DNA of 5,648 nt from Deltaproteobacteria bacterium. Lineage in GTDB: Bacteria; Desulfobacterota; Desulfobacteria; Desulfobacterales; Desulfobacteraceae. A program made the translations under genes and the position numbers. This document shows positions 1-5,648 of the stretch, in pieces (position 1 is the first letter of the stretch; each line of letters starts with the position of its first letter). Location: the NCBI GenBank assembly GCA_003647385.1, contig QMMT01000163.1, forward strand, positions 1 through 5,648. Reading direction: 5' to 3'. The notes beneath the pieces were generated by a model. That model searched no databases, had not been told where the DNA came from, and saw nothing but the letters and a program-made list of their open reading frames with translations.

Positions 1-60
1 GATCAATTTGTTAAATATGGCGGCCGCATTCCAGCCCCCATCCACAGCATGAAAAATTAA
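1..60 (+). CDS. C-terminal end of a UPF0210 / DUF711 (PFL family) protein, partial
   Basis: Frame 1 is open from the left edge to a TAA at 58-60 and encodes 19 residues ending in GGRIPAPIHSMKN. I recognise the pattern GGRIPAPIHSxKN as the conserved extreme C-terminus of the UPF0210/DUF711 family. These are roughly 450-residue cytosolic proteins with a fold related to pyruvate formate-lyase and no firmly established reaction, often encoded next to an ACT-domain (GcvR-like) protein. The rest of the gene lies outside the window. The stop is 5 nt before the MFS transporter start, so the two are probably co-transcribed. The identification rests on this short tail only, but the motif is distinctive. 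Confidence 0.8.
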   Translation, partial: DQFVKYGGRIPAPIHSMKN

Positions 61-65
61 GCCCT

Positions 66-1235
66 ATGACACAACCTGATTCCCGGGACAACACCGTTCA
101 GTACAATATCATTTTTATTTTAACCCTGGTGCATTTTACCGGTGATTTTTATTCCTCATTTTTTACGCCCCTGCTGCCCGCTTTTGTTGACAAGCTTGGC
201 TTAACCCTCGCTCAAGTCGGTTTAATGACAGGTTTGGTAAGGTTTCTTTCTTTTATTGTGCAGCCAGTGGTCGGATATCTTGCAGACCGATATGAAACTA
301 GAAAATTTGTTTTTATAGGACTTTTTCTATCATTTTTCTGTATTCCTTTTTCCGGAATTGCAACCAACTTTTTGAGTTTACTTATCATTCTTTGTCTTGG
401 ATCCATTGGATCATCCATGTTTCACCCCTCCACCACTGGAATGGTACCACTCTATTCAGGCAACAGAACAGGATTCTGCCTCTCTATTTATAATACCGGC
501 GGAACGTTTGCTTTTGCATTAGGGCCGGTATTTATCACCTGGTATGTGGCAGGATTCGGTCTTGAACAAATGCCTTATACCCTAGTTTTAGGGGCGATTG
601 CCTTTTTTTTCTGTTTAAAGTATCTACCGGTTCCCGTCAGCGAGAACCTGTCTCATCTTGGTTTTTGGGGATCTCTTAAAGAAACGCTTGGATCCGTCTA
701 CAAATCCATATTCCTGATATGGCTTGTCATGGTTCTTCGAGCAGTCGCCGGACAGACCTTTATGACCTTTATGCCGATATATCTTACTGACAAAGGCCAT
801 GATCTTGTTTCAGTCGGATTTATTGTTTCTCTTTTTATCCTGGCAGGCACGTTAAGCGGACTTCTGGCAGGTTATCTAGCAGATCGAATGGATTTTAAAA
901 AAATCTTTTTTGTTTCCCATGCCTTAATGACCCCTGCCCTTTTACTATACCTGTATCTCCCAGGACCTTTGGTTTACCTGGGATCTTTTGCTGCCGGATT
1001 TGCTGTCCTGGCGTCACTTCCCTTAGGCGTGGTCATGGCACAGAAACTAGCCCCGAAATCACGATCCATGGTATCCAGTCTTATGATGGGATTTGCCTAC
1101 GGTCTGGGCGGTGCTGTTTCACCCTTGATAGGAAAACTTGCAGATATTTACGGTCTTGAAACCGTTCTTTTTTATTCCGCCTTTATACCAGTTGTCACTC
1201 TTTTACCCATCTTAAAATTTCCAAAGATCAGATAA
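66..1235 (+). CDS. MFS transporter, fosmidomycin-resistance (Fsr)-like
   Basis: A 389-residue inner-membrane secondary transporter of normal MFS length. After a short polar N-terminus (residues 1-13), it shows about twelve hydrophobic segments in two halves, with a loop near residues 190-215. The MFS signature loop between TM2 and TM3 is GYLADRYETRK (70-80), echoed in the second half by GYLADRMDFKK (269-279). A conserved-looking His/Asp pair sits in TM1 (H23, D27), with an arginine at R60. GSSMFHP (115-121) and the stretch around GGTFAFALGP (145-154) resemble the Fsr branch, whose known members export fosmidomycin and other small molecules. The true substrate is unknown. The ATG at 66 lies 5 nt after the UPF0210 stop with no clear Shine-Dalgarno, so translation may be coupled to the upstream gene. 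Its stop is 1 nt before the radical SAM gene. An uptake role for an anionic metabolite is an equally possible reading. Confidence 0.88.
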   Translation: MTQPDSRDNTVQYNIIFILTLVHFTGDFYSSFFTPLLPAFVDKLGLTLAQVGLMTGLVRFLSFIVQPVVGYLADRYETRKFVFIGLFLSFFCIPFSGIATNFLSLLIILCLGSIGSSMFHPSTTGMVPLYSGNRTGFCLSIYNTGGTFAFALGPVFITWYVAGFGLEQMPYTLVLGAIAFFFCLKYLPVPVSENLSHLGFWGSLKETLGSVYKSIFLIWLVMVLRAVAGQTFMTFMPIYLTDKGHDLVSVGFIVSLFILAGTLSGLLAGYLADRMDFKKIFFVSHALMTPALLLYLYLPGPLVYLGSFAAGFAVLASLPLGVVMAQKLAPKSRSMVSSLMMGFAYGLGGAVSPLIGKLADIYGLETVLFYSAFIPVVTLLPILKFPKIR

Positions 1236-1236
1236 A

Positions 1237-2871
1237 ATGAATCCCTCAAAGGTTATTCTGGTCCAACCGCCCATAGAAGATTTTTACCTGACAAAAAAAA
1301 GAACCCTGCCCTATGGCCTTGCCTCCATTGCTGCCAGCATCAGAGAAAAAGGATTTGATGTTGAAATCCTTGATGCTTTGGCAACAAACAAATCAAAAAC
1401 AATTGATTATCCTAAAGAATTTTCTTATCTTAAGGCGTTCTACGGCAAAAAAGACATAACGTCTTTTTCTCTTTTCCATGAATACAAGCATTTTGGATAC
1501 AGCTATGAACATATCGGAACAAAAATCAGAGAGAAAAAACCCTTCCTCGTCGGTATATCCTCCTTGTTCACGGCCTATTGCGACCAGGCCTTAAAAACTG
1601 CCCAAACCATTAAAAAATTTTATCCGCACTGCCAGATAGTAATGGGTGGTCATCATCCCACGATGTTTCCTGAAGAAATTTTAAGCTGTGCTGAAATTGA
1701 TTTTGTACTGCGAGGAGAAGGGGAATTCAGTATGGGCCTGCTTTGCCAGGCGCTAAAAAATGGTTCAAATTTGGAACAGATACCCGGGATTGCCTTTAAA
1801 AAGGACAATTCGTTATTTATTTCTGATCCATACTGGTTAAAAGACTTAAGCTGTCTTTCTTTACCTGCCACAAATCTTTTTAAACATGATTTTTATCAAC
1901 GAAAAAAAAGGGGCTCTACCGCTATTGTATCCAGCAGGGGTTGTCCCATGCAGTGCACCTATTGTTCCGTATCTGCCTCATCCTCACATGCACCCCCTTT
2001 TAGACAGCGGAAAATCGAAGATGTGATTAACGAGATTGAAAATCAGACAATAAATCATGACATTGGATTTATTGATTTTGAAGATGAAAATTTATGTTTG
2101 AATAAAAAATGGTTTCTCTCTCTTTTCACAAACATAAAAAACCTGTCTGCCAATAAAAAGATTGAACTTCGGGCAATGAATGGATTGTATCCCCCGGCAA
2201 TTGATGAAGAGATCGTCTCTTTAATGAAAGAGTCAGGGTTTAAAACCCTTAACCTTTCCTTAGGCTCAACTTCAAAAGACCAGTTGAAGAAATTCAAACG
2301 ACCTGATGTGAGAGCCTCTTTTGAATCCGCCCTTTGTCTGGCTCAAAAATATAATCTTGAATGCGTTTCATATATTATTGCTGCTGCCCCGGGTCAGACT
2401 GCACAGAGCTCTCTTGACGATCTTTTATATCTGGCACAAAAAAGAACCCTTGCAGGGCTGTCTGTTTTTTATCCAGCACCCGGAAGCCTTGATTATCAAT
2501 TTTGTGAGACAAACAGTATCCTGCCCAAAGCTTTCAGCCTGATGCGGTCAACTGCCCTGCCATTAAACGATACAACATCCAGGATTGAAGCCGTCACCCT
2601 TTTAAGGCTTTCACGAATTATAAATTTTTTAAAACACCTGATAGATACCAGGGGTTCAATACCTGAGCCAAAACCATTTCCCGGCAAGTCCAAAATTTCA
2701 TTATCAGACCGACAGGATTTATCTAAAAAGCTTCTTCAATGGTTTCTTCATGATGGAAAAATAAGGGGGGCTCATCCCAGTGGTGAGATATATACCCATA
2801 TCACAGATACTGCACTGACACAGCAGTTTATTGAAAAAATCAAAACCATTCAGGTAGCCGGTATAAAATAA
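1237..2871 (+). CDS. Cobalamin-binding-domain radical SAM protein, function unknown
   Basis: A 544-residue cytosolic enzyme with the class-B architecture. An N-terminal Rossmann-like B12-binding domain spans about residues 5-190: ILVQPP at 7-12, PYGLASIA at 25-32, VGISSL at 105-110, GGHHPT at 137-142 and RGEGE at 159-163. The DxHxxG motif of methionine-synthase-type domains is absent, as is usual in this class. A radical SAM barrel follows at about 228-420, with the [4Fe-4S] cysteines C236, C240 and C243 in SRGCPMQCTYCS. Strand motifs include GFIDFEDEN (277-285), LRAMNGL (311-317), TLNLSLGS (337-344) and FYPAPGS (411-417). The C-terminal ~125 residues, containing ALPLNDTTSRIEAVTLLRLSR (about 440-460), match no domain I can name. 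Family members methylate, cyclise or rearrange substrates using SAM, often with cobalamin; the substrate here cannot be predicted. The ATG is 1 nt after the MFS stop with only a weak upstream purine run, which suggests translational coupling. Confidence 0.88.
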   Translation: MNPSKVILVQPPIEDFYLTKKRTLPYGLASIAASIREKGFDVEILDALATNKSKTIDYPKEFSYLKAFYGKKDITSFSLFHEYKHFGYSYEHIGTKIREKKPFLVGISSLFTAYCDQALKTAQTIKKFYPHCQIVMGGHHPTMFPEEILSCAEIDFVLRGEGEFSMGLLCQALKNGSNLEQIPGIAFKKDNSLFISDPYWLKDLSCLSLPATNLFKHDFYQRKKRGSTAIVSSRGCPMQCTYCSVSASSSHAPPFRQRKIEDVINEIENQTINHDIGFIDFEDENLCLNKKWFLSLFTNIKNLSANKKIELRAMNGLYPPAIDEEIVSLMKESGFKTLNLSLGSTSKDQLKKFKRPDVRASFESALCLAQKYNLECVSYIIAAAPGQTAQSSLDDLLYLAQKRTLAGLSVFYPAPGSLDYQFCETNSILPKAFSLMRSTALPLNDTTSRIEAVTLLRLSRIINFLKHLIDTRGSIPEPKPFPGKSKISLSDRQDLSKKLLQWFLHDGKIRGAHPSGEIYTHITDTALTQQFIEKIKTIQVAGIK

Positions 2872-2910
2872 GAAAAAAGCGATTCCCTTAAACTTTTAAA
2901 GCTTATAGGG
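2872..2910 (-). terminator. Putative intrinsic terminator of the DUF4911-miaB-map operon
   Basis: Read on the minus strand, 2910-2885 folds into a hairpin: CCCT, one bulged A, then TAAGCTT, a 3-nt loop TAA, and AAGTTTAAGGG. This gives 11 base pairs including one G-U. After a 6-nt spacer (AATCGC) comes a T-rich run, TTTTTTCTTATTTT. The map stop codon forms the loop. The stem is AT-rich and the spacer before the T run is longer than ideal, so this is only a candidate. On the plus strand the same stem has no T tract after it, so I see no clear terminator for the radical SAM gene in this 24-nt convergent gap. Confidence 0.4.
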
Positions 2911-3777
2911 TGTCAGGCTCTCCCATCCGGTTTCAGTCACCAGAAGCGTCTGCTCAAACTGCGCAGATAAAGACCCGTCATTGGTGACAGCAGTCCACTT
3001 GTCCTCAAGGACATGAAGTTCTTTTTTCCCCAGATTAATCATGGGCTCAATGGTAAACACCATTCCGGGAACAAGAACCGTGCCTTTGCCTCTGGTTCCA
3101 AAATGAAGCACCTGGGGCTGCTCGTGGAAATCAATACCTACCCCATGGCCCACAAACTCCCGAACCACGGAACCGCCGCAAGACTCTGCGTAGCTTTGAA
3201 TGGCATATCCAATGTCACCTAAAGTGGCTCCCGGAGCGATTGCCTCTATCCCTCTTTTCAGTGATTCAGCAGCCACACTGACAATTTTCTTTCCCTGTGG
3301 GGTAGGATTTCCAACGAAAAAAGTTTTGCTGGCATCTGCATAGTATCCGTCAAGTATAGGCGTAATATCAACATTAACAATATCCCCGTCCTGCAGGATA
3401 CGATTTCCCGGTATGCCGTGACAGATGACTTCATTGATCGAGACACAGACACTTTTGGGAAAGCCCCTGTAATTTAAGGGTGCCGGAATAGCACCGGCCT
3501 TAATGGTTTCTTCATGGACAAGGGTATTGATATCTTCCGTTTTCAGCCCGGGTTTGATCATTTTTTCAACCTGGTTAAGAATTGATATTAAAAGCTCTCC
3601 GCTTTTTTTAATCCCTTCAACCTGGCGGGGAGATTTTAGAATAATATCATATCTTCTTTTGTATTCTTCTTTAATACTGACTTCCATTTTTTTATTCCGG
3701 CAGCAATTTTTATATTTTTTACCGCTTCCACAAGGACATAGAGTGTTTTGTCCTATTTTTACAGATTTCTTTTTCAT
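2896..3777 (-). CDS. map: Type I methionine aminopeptidase with N-terminal SEC-C motif
   Basis: A 293-residue cytosolic metallopeptidase that removes the initiator methionine from nascent proteins. Residues 14-26 form a SEC-C zinc motif, CPCGSGKKYKNCC (C14, C16, C25, C26), as at the C-terminus of SecA. The pita-bread catalytic domain follows from about residue 45. All five predicted metal ligands are present: D137 and D148 (in DITPILDGYYADAS), H211 (GHGVG), E244 (TIEPM) and E275 (QFEQT). The substrate-side histidines H120 (CHGIP) and H218 (FHEQP) are also there. Standard bacterial enzymes of about 250-265 residues lack the zinc extension, which accounts for the extra length. I chose the ATG at 3777; a GTG at 3807 in the same frame would overlap the miaB end and adds ten residues without family features. 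It follows miaB by 5 nt and is the last gene before the putative terminator, so it probably depends on the miaB transcript. Confidence 0.95.
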   Translation of the reverse strand: MKKKSVKIGQNTLCPCGSGKKYKNCCRNKKMEVSIKEEYKRRYDIILKSPRQVEGIKKSGELLISILNQVEKMIKPGLKTEDINTLVHEETIKAGAIPAPLNYRGFPKSVCVSINEVICHGIPGNRILQDGDIVNVDITPILDGYYADASKTFFVGNPTPQGKKIVSVAAESLKRGIEAIAPGATLGDIGYAIQSYAESCGGSVVREFVGHGVGIDFHEQPQVLHFGTRGKGTVLVPGMVFTIEPMINLGKKELHVLEDKWTAVTNDGSLSAQFEQTLLVTETGWESLTPYKL

Positions 3778-3780
3778 TTG

Positions 3781-3784
3781 CCTC
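3781..3784 (-). promoter_or_regulatory. Ribosome binding site of map, overlapping the miaB stop
   Basis: On the minus strand the sequence GCTTGAGGCAAATG places GAGG 3 nt before the map ATG at 3777 and within the miaB TGA stop (3785-3783). A second purine group, GGGAG, lies 11 nt before the ATG (3793-3789). Either could serve, and both favour the ATG at 3777 over the GTG at 3807. The arrangement suggests that ribosomes finishing miaB re-initiate on map. Confidence 0.5.
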
Positions 3785-5150
3785 AAGCTCCCGCAGGATG
3801 TCCCCACAAAGAATGAGGATACGCATCTTCAATTTTAATCTTAATCATATCGCCTATAGTGTCATGTTCAGATGGAAAATGCACTATCTTATTGGATTCA
3901 CTGCGTCCTGCCATCTGTTTCATGTTTTTTGAGTTTTGTTCAAACCCATCCCGTTTTTTTATGCTTTTGCCTTCCACAAGAACTTTGATAATACTGCCGA
4001 TCAGTTCATTATTCTTTTTTTGAGTGACCCGTTCCTGTAACTGCAACAGTGCATTTAACCTGTCACGTTTTTGCCTTTCATCTATCTGGTCAGAAAATTT
4101 TGCTGCAGGAGCCGATGACCGGTCCGAATATGCAAAAGCAAATATGGAATCAAACTCAATTTCATGTAGAAGGTTCATTGTATCATTAAAATCATCTTTG
4201 GATTCTGATGGAAATCCAACAATAATATCCGTTGAAAGTGCAATCTGCGGGCAGTGTTTTTTTAAATCCGAAATTCTGTTAATATATTTTTCTCGTGTAT
4301 ATCCCCGATTCATCTTTTTAAGGACCTTATTTGATCCGGACTGTACCGGCAGATGGAGATGGTTGCAGACTTTTTCAAGATCCCTGATGGCATATATCAG
4401 GTCCATGGAAAGATCTTTTGGGTGGGATGTGGCAAATCGTATCCGATGAATCCCGTTTATATCATTAATTTTAGATAAAAGTTGAGGAAAAGAAATCCCG
4501 CCTTCCTTCTGCCCGTATGAATTAACATTCTGCCCCAAAAGAGTAATTTCCTTTACACCGGATTTGGCAAGACAGTTAATTTCTTCTACAATGCTTTCAG
4601 GCTTACGGCTTCTTTCCTTGCCACGGACATAGGGAACCACACAATAGGTACAAAAATTTTCACACCCCTGCATAATAGTGACAAACCTGGAAATTTTATT
4701 TTCATCACAACCGAATGCGACTGATGTATCCGGCAGGGCTTCATAAATCTTTTGAGAGCCGGCAATATCCACCACTCTTTCTTTACCGGATTGAACTGTC
4801 TCAATAAGCTGACCAAACCTTGAAAAGGCCTGAGTGCCCAGAACAATATTAAGATGGGGGACCCTTTTAAATGCCTTTTTACCCTCCTGCTGAGCCACAC
4901 ACCCTGCCATGACAGTGATAAGGTGCGGTTTTTGTTTCTTAATCCTGGCAAATCTTCCTAAAAAACTGAATGCTTTTTCTTCAGCTTTGTGTCGAATCGA
5001 ACAGGTATTGCAAACAACAATATCCGCTTTATCCAGGTCATCGGTTTTTTCATATCCATAATCGTTTAAAATTGCAGCCAGTTTTTCAGAATCATATACA
5101 TTCATTTGACAGCCAATGGTATGTATATATGCACTTCCCTTATACTTCAT
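3783..5150 (-). CDS. miaB: tRNA-2-methylthio-N6-dimethylallyladenosine synthase MiaB
   Basis: A 455-residue radical SAM methylthiotransferase, full length for the family. It adds a methylthio group at C2 of i6A37 in tRNAs reading UNN codons, using SAM and two [4Fe-4S] clusters. The N-terminal UPF0004 domain carries the auxiliary-cluster cysteines C14 (TIGCQMN), C50 (CNTCS) and C84 (AGCVAQQ). The radical SAM cluster cysteines are C163, C167 and C170 in GCENFCTYC, followed by VVPYVRGKERSR. Further family motifs are GQNVNSYG (206-213), HLPVQSGSN (266-274), RGYTREKY (282-289) and STDIIVGFP (306-314). A C-terminal TRAM domain spans about 375-447, with MAGRSESNKIVHF at 413-425. The RGKERSR run and the NVNSYG form point to MiaB rather than RimO or MtaB. 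The start overlaps the DUF4911 gene by 11 nt; an AAGGA lies 11 nt upstream inside that gene. The substrate i6A37 requires MiaA, which is not in the window. Confidence 0.96.
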   Translation of the reverse strand: MKYKGSAYIHTIGCQMNVYDSEKLAAILNDYGYEKTDDLDKADIVVCNTCSIRHKAEEKAFSFLGRFARIKKQKPHLITVMAGCVAQQEGKKAFKRVPHLNIVLGTQAFSRFGQLIETVQSGKERVVDIAGSQKIYEALPDTSVAFGCDENKISRFVTIMQGCENFCTYCVVPYVRGKERSRKPESIVEEINCLAKSGVKEITLLGQNVNSYGQKEGGISFPQLLSKINDINGIHRIRFATSHPKDLSMDLIYAIRDLEKVCNHLHLPVQSGSNKVLKKMNRGYTREKYINRISDLKKHCPQIALSTDIIVGFPSESKDDFNDTMNLLHEIEFDSIFAFAYSDRSSAPAAKFSDQIDERQKRDRLNALLQLQERVTQKKNNELIGSIIKVLVEGKSIKKRDGFEQNSKNMKQMAGRSESNKIVHFPSEHDTIGDMIKIKIEDAYPHSLWGHPAGA

Positions 5151-5349
5151 TAAACATAAAATCCTTTTTCAAATCTTCAACAATCAGTTGGGCTGAGTTC
5201 AAACGATCGGGTGCAACGGCAAGCCTGATGTGACCCTTTTTAGCATCCAGAGTTGTCGCGACTGCTACACCTTCATGGCCCTCAAAAATAAACCGGATAA
5301 ATCCGATCTTGGTCTTATCAACCATATATTCCTTATGAATCATTTTCAT
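5140..5349 (-). CDS. DUF4911 domain small protein
   Basis: A 69-residue, probably cytosolic protein without signal peptide or membrane segment. The core KIGFIRFIFEGHEGVAVATT (14-33), followed by LDAKKG and IRLAVAP, fits the DUF4911 pattern I know from Desulfobacterota proteins, where the domain fills almost the whole chain. Its function is unknown. The predicted alternation of strands and one helix (LNSAQLIVEDLKKDF, 50-64) would suit a small alpha/beta fold of the kind seen in regulatory or RNA-binding domains, but that is only inference. The start is uncertain. ATG 5349 has a weak GAGA 10 nt upstream and an in-frame stop two codons before it; ATG 5343 is also possible; ATG 5325 has a better AAGGA 4 nt upstream and gives 61 residues. 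I keep 5349 because residues 5-12 (HKEYMVDK) look like the usual N-terminal lead-in. The gene's 3' end overlaps miaB by 11 nt, so it heads the miaB-map operon. Confidence 0.75.
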   Translation of the reverse strand: MKMIHKEYMVDKTKIGFIRFIFEGHEGVAVATTLDAKKGHIRLAVAPDRLNSAQLIVEDLKKDFMFNEV

Positions 5350-5381
5350 ATAGTTTTAATCTCTTTTTCTTTAAGCGAGCC

Positions 5382-5409
5382 AATATATCATTTTTGGTTA
5401 AAACTTCAA
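5382..5409 (-). promoter_or_regulatory. Candidate sigma-70 promoter of the DUF4911-miaB-map operon
   Basis: On the minus strand, TTGAAG (5409-5404) is followed by a 16-nt spacer and TATATT (5387-5382). A TGn extension immediately precedes the -10 element (T5390, G5389). This would start transcription near 5375, leaving a leader of about 26 nt to ATG 5349 or 50 nt to ATG 5325. The -10 differs from consensus at one position and the -35 at two. The surrounding DNA is AT-rich, so chance matches are possible, but position and orientation fit the operon. Confidence 0.5.
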
Positions 5410-5490
5410 ATAGTTAATATATGAATGAATCTCCCCGCCGCAACCTATTAATTGACATTAGAAAGTGTCTTGCAAACAACTGGTTAAAAC
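5395..5490. repeat. 10-bp direct repeat TGGTTAAAAC, two copies
   Basis: TGGTTAAAAC occurs at 5395-5404 and again at 5481-5490, start to start 86 bp apart. Both are followed by a TTCA (directly in the first copy, after one A in the second). The first copy abuts and touches the predicted -35 element of the miaB operon promoter, so it could be a regulator site. AT-rich sequence raises the chance of coincidence. Confidence 0.35.
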
Positions 5491-5545
5491 ATTCAGATTC
5501 AGGTCATAAAAACCCAAAAGAAAAAAAATAACCCCTTGCCGTAAA

Positions 5546-5563
5546 AAAATAGATACCTATTTT
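5546..5563. repeat. Small inverted repeat AAAATAG-ATAC-CTATTTT
   Basis: A perfect 7-bp inverted repeat with a 4-nt centre lies in the intergenic region about 200 bp upstream of the DUF4911 gene. It has the size of an operator half-site pair or a weak hairpin. With only one G-C pair per arm it would be a poor terminator, and no gene that it could serve is visible. Confidence 0.25.
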
Positions 5564-5648
5564 CTTAGAACTATATGGAATTTAAAAACTATTCTTTTCG
5601 GGATTTGCGTGAACATATTTAAAAATAAAATCATGATGACTATTGTCC

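Larger units (their letters stand above)
5350..5648. other. AT-rich intergenic region, no convincing gene
   Basis: These 299 bases run from the DUF4911 start to the right edge. Apart from the candidate promoter, I see no gene on either strand. The longest plus-strand frame (5421-5531, 36 codons) has no ribosome binding site and ends in a lysine-rich poly-A stretch. Two ATGs at 5633-5638 open a frame that runs off the edge after five codons, without a Shine-Dalgarno; it could begin a rightward gene but cannot be judged. No tRNA cloverleaf or riboswitch-like structure is evident. Confidence 0.6.

Noticed and set aside
20..27. NotI site GCGGCCGC near the left edge, possibly cloning vector.
   Set aside because: It is read in frame as part of GGR in the conserved GGRIPAPIHS tail of the UPF0210 protein, so it is native coding sequence.
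2235..2249. Palindrome AGGGTTT-A-AAACCCT inside the radical SAM gene.
   Set aside because: It lies in a well-conserved-looking coding stretch (SGFKTLN) with no T tract or boundary nearby; likely a coincidence of codons.
3013..5233. Several plus-strand open frames of 64-141 codons opposite map and miaB.
   Set aside because: They are antisense to conserved genes, show no domain or initiation signal, and arise from the codon pattern of the real genes.
5452..5457. A perfect TTGACA on the plus strand.
   Set aside because: No acceptable -10 element lies 16-18 nt downstream and no plus-strand gene is visible to be served.
5421..5531. A 36-codon plus-strand open frame beginning MNESPRRN.
   Set aside because: No ribosome binding site, no recognisable domain, low-complexity lysine-rich end in an A-rich tract, and it sits in a probable promoter region. 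Chance is the simplest explanation.
5575..5622. A 15-codon plus-strand frame starting MEFKNYSF.
   Set aside because: Too short, no Shine-Dalgarno, and no continuation in another frame that would indicate a broken gene.
5350..5648. Possible riboswitch or small RNA in the intergenic region.
   Set aside because: Only short AT-rich inverted repeats are present; no GC-containing multi-helix structure or known aptamer core such as a B12 box was found.

Overview
The window most likely comes from a Gram-negative anaerobe of the Desulfobacterota, probably a Desulfobacteraceae-type sulfate reducer. This is inferred from the low-to-moderate GC content, the cobalamin-type radical SAM protein, and the DUF4911-miaB order with an SEC-C-tagged methionine aminopeptidase behind it. 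No rRNA, tRNA or other marker is present to fix the taxon. There are two tightly packed, convergent gene blocks, a short junction between them, and one AT-rich intergenic stretch at the right edge.

Left block (+ strand, 1-2871): the last 19 codons of an upstream gene recognisable as a UPF0210/DUF711 (PFL-family) protein, then a 12-helix MFS transporter resembling the fosmidomycin-resistance (Fsr) branch, then a 544-residue cobalamin-binding-domain radical SAM enzyme. The gaps are 5 nt and 1 nt, so this is almost certainly one transcript whose promoter lies outside the window. The substrates of the transporter and the radical SAM enzyme cannot be read from sequence. Their linkage suggests, but does not prove, a shared pathway.

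Right block (- strand, read from about 5375 down to 2896): a DUF4911 small protein, miaB (tRNA ms2i6A37 methylthiotransferase) and map (type I methionine aminopeptidase with an N-terminal SEC-C zinc motif). The DUF4911 gene overlaps miaB by 11 nt, and miaB is followed 5 nt later by map. All three look translationally coupled. Two act in the making of proteins: tRNA anticodon-loop modification and N-terminal methionine removal. A plausible promoter (TTGAAG-16-TATATT with an extended TGn element) sits just upstream, and a plausible intrinsic terminator hairpin overlaps the map stop codon.

The remainder (5350-5648) is AT-rich and holds no convincing gene. It contains the promoter, a 10-bp direct repeat and a small inverted repeat. 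I see no mobile element, CRISPR array, structured RNA or clear sign of horizontal transfer. The least ordinary parts are the UPF0210-MFS-B12/radical SAM cluster and the DUF4911-miaB-map arrangement; both are reported as modest leads, not as a demonstrated new system.
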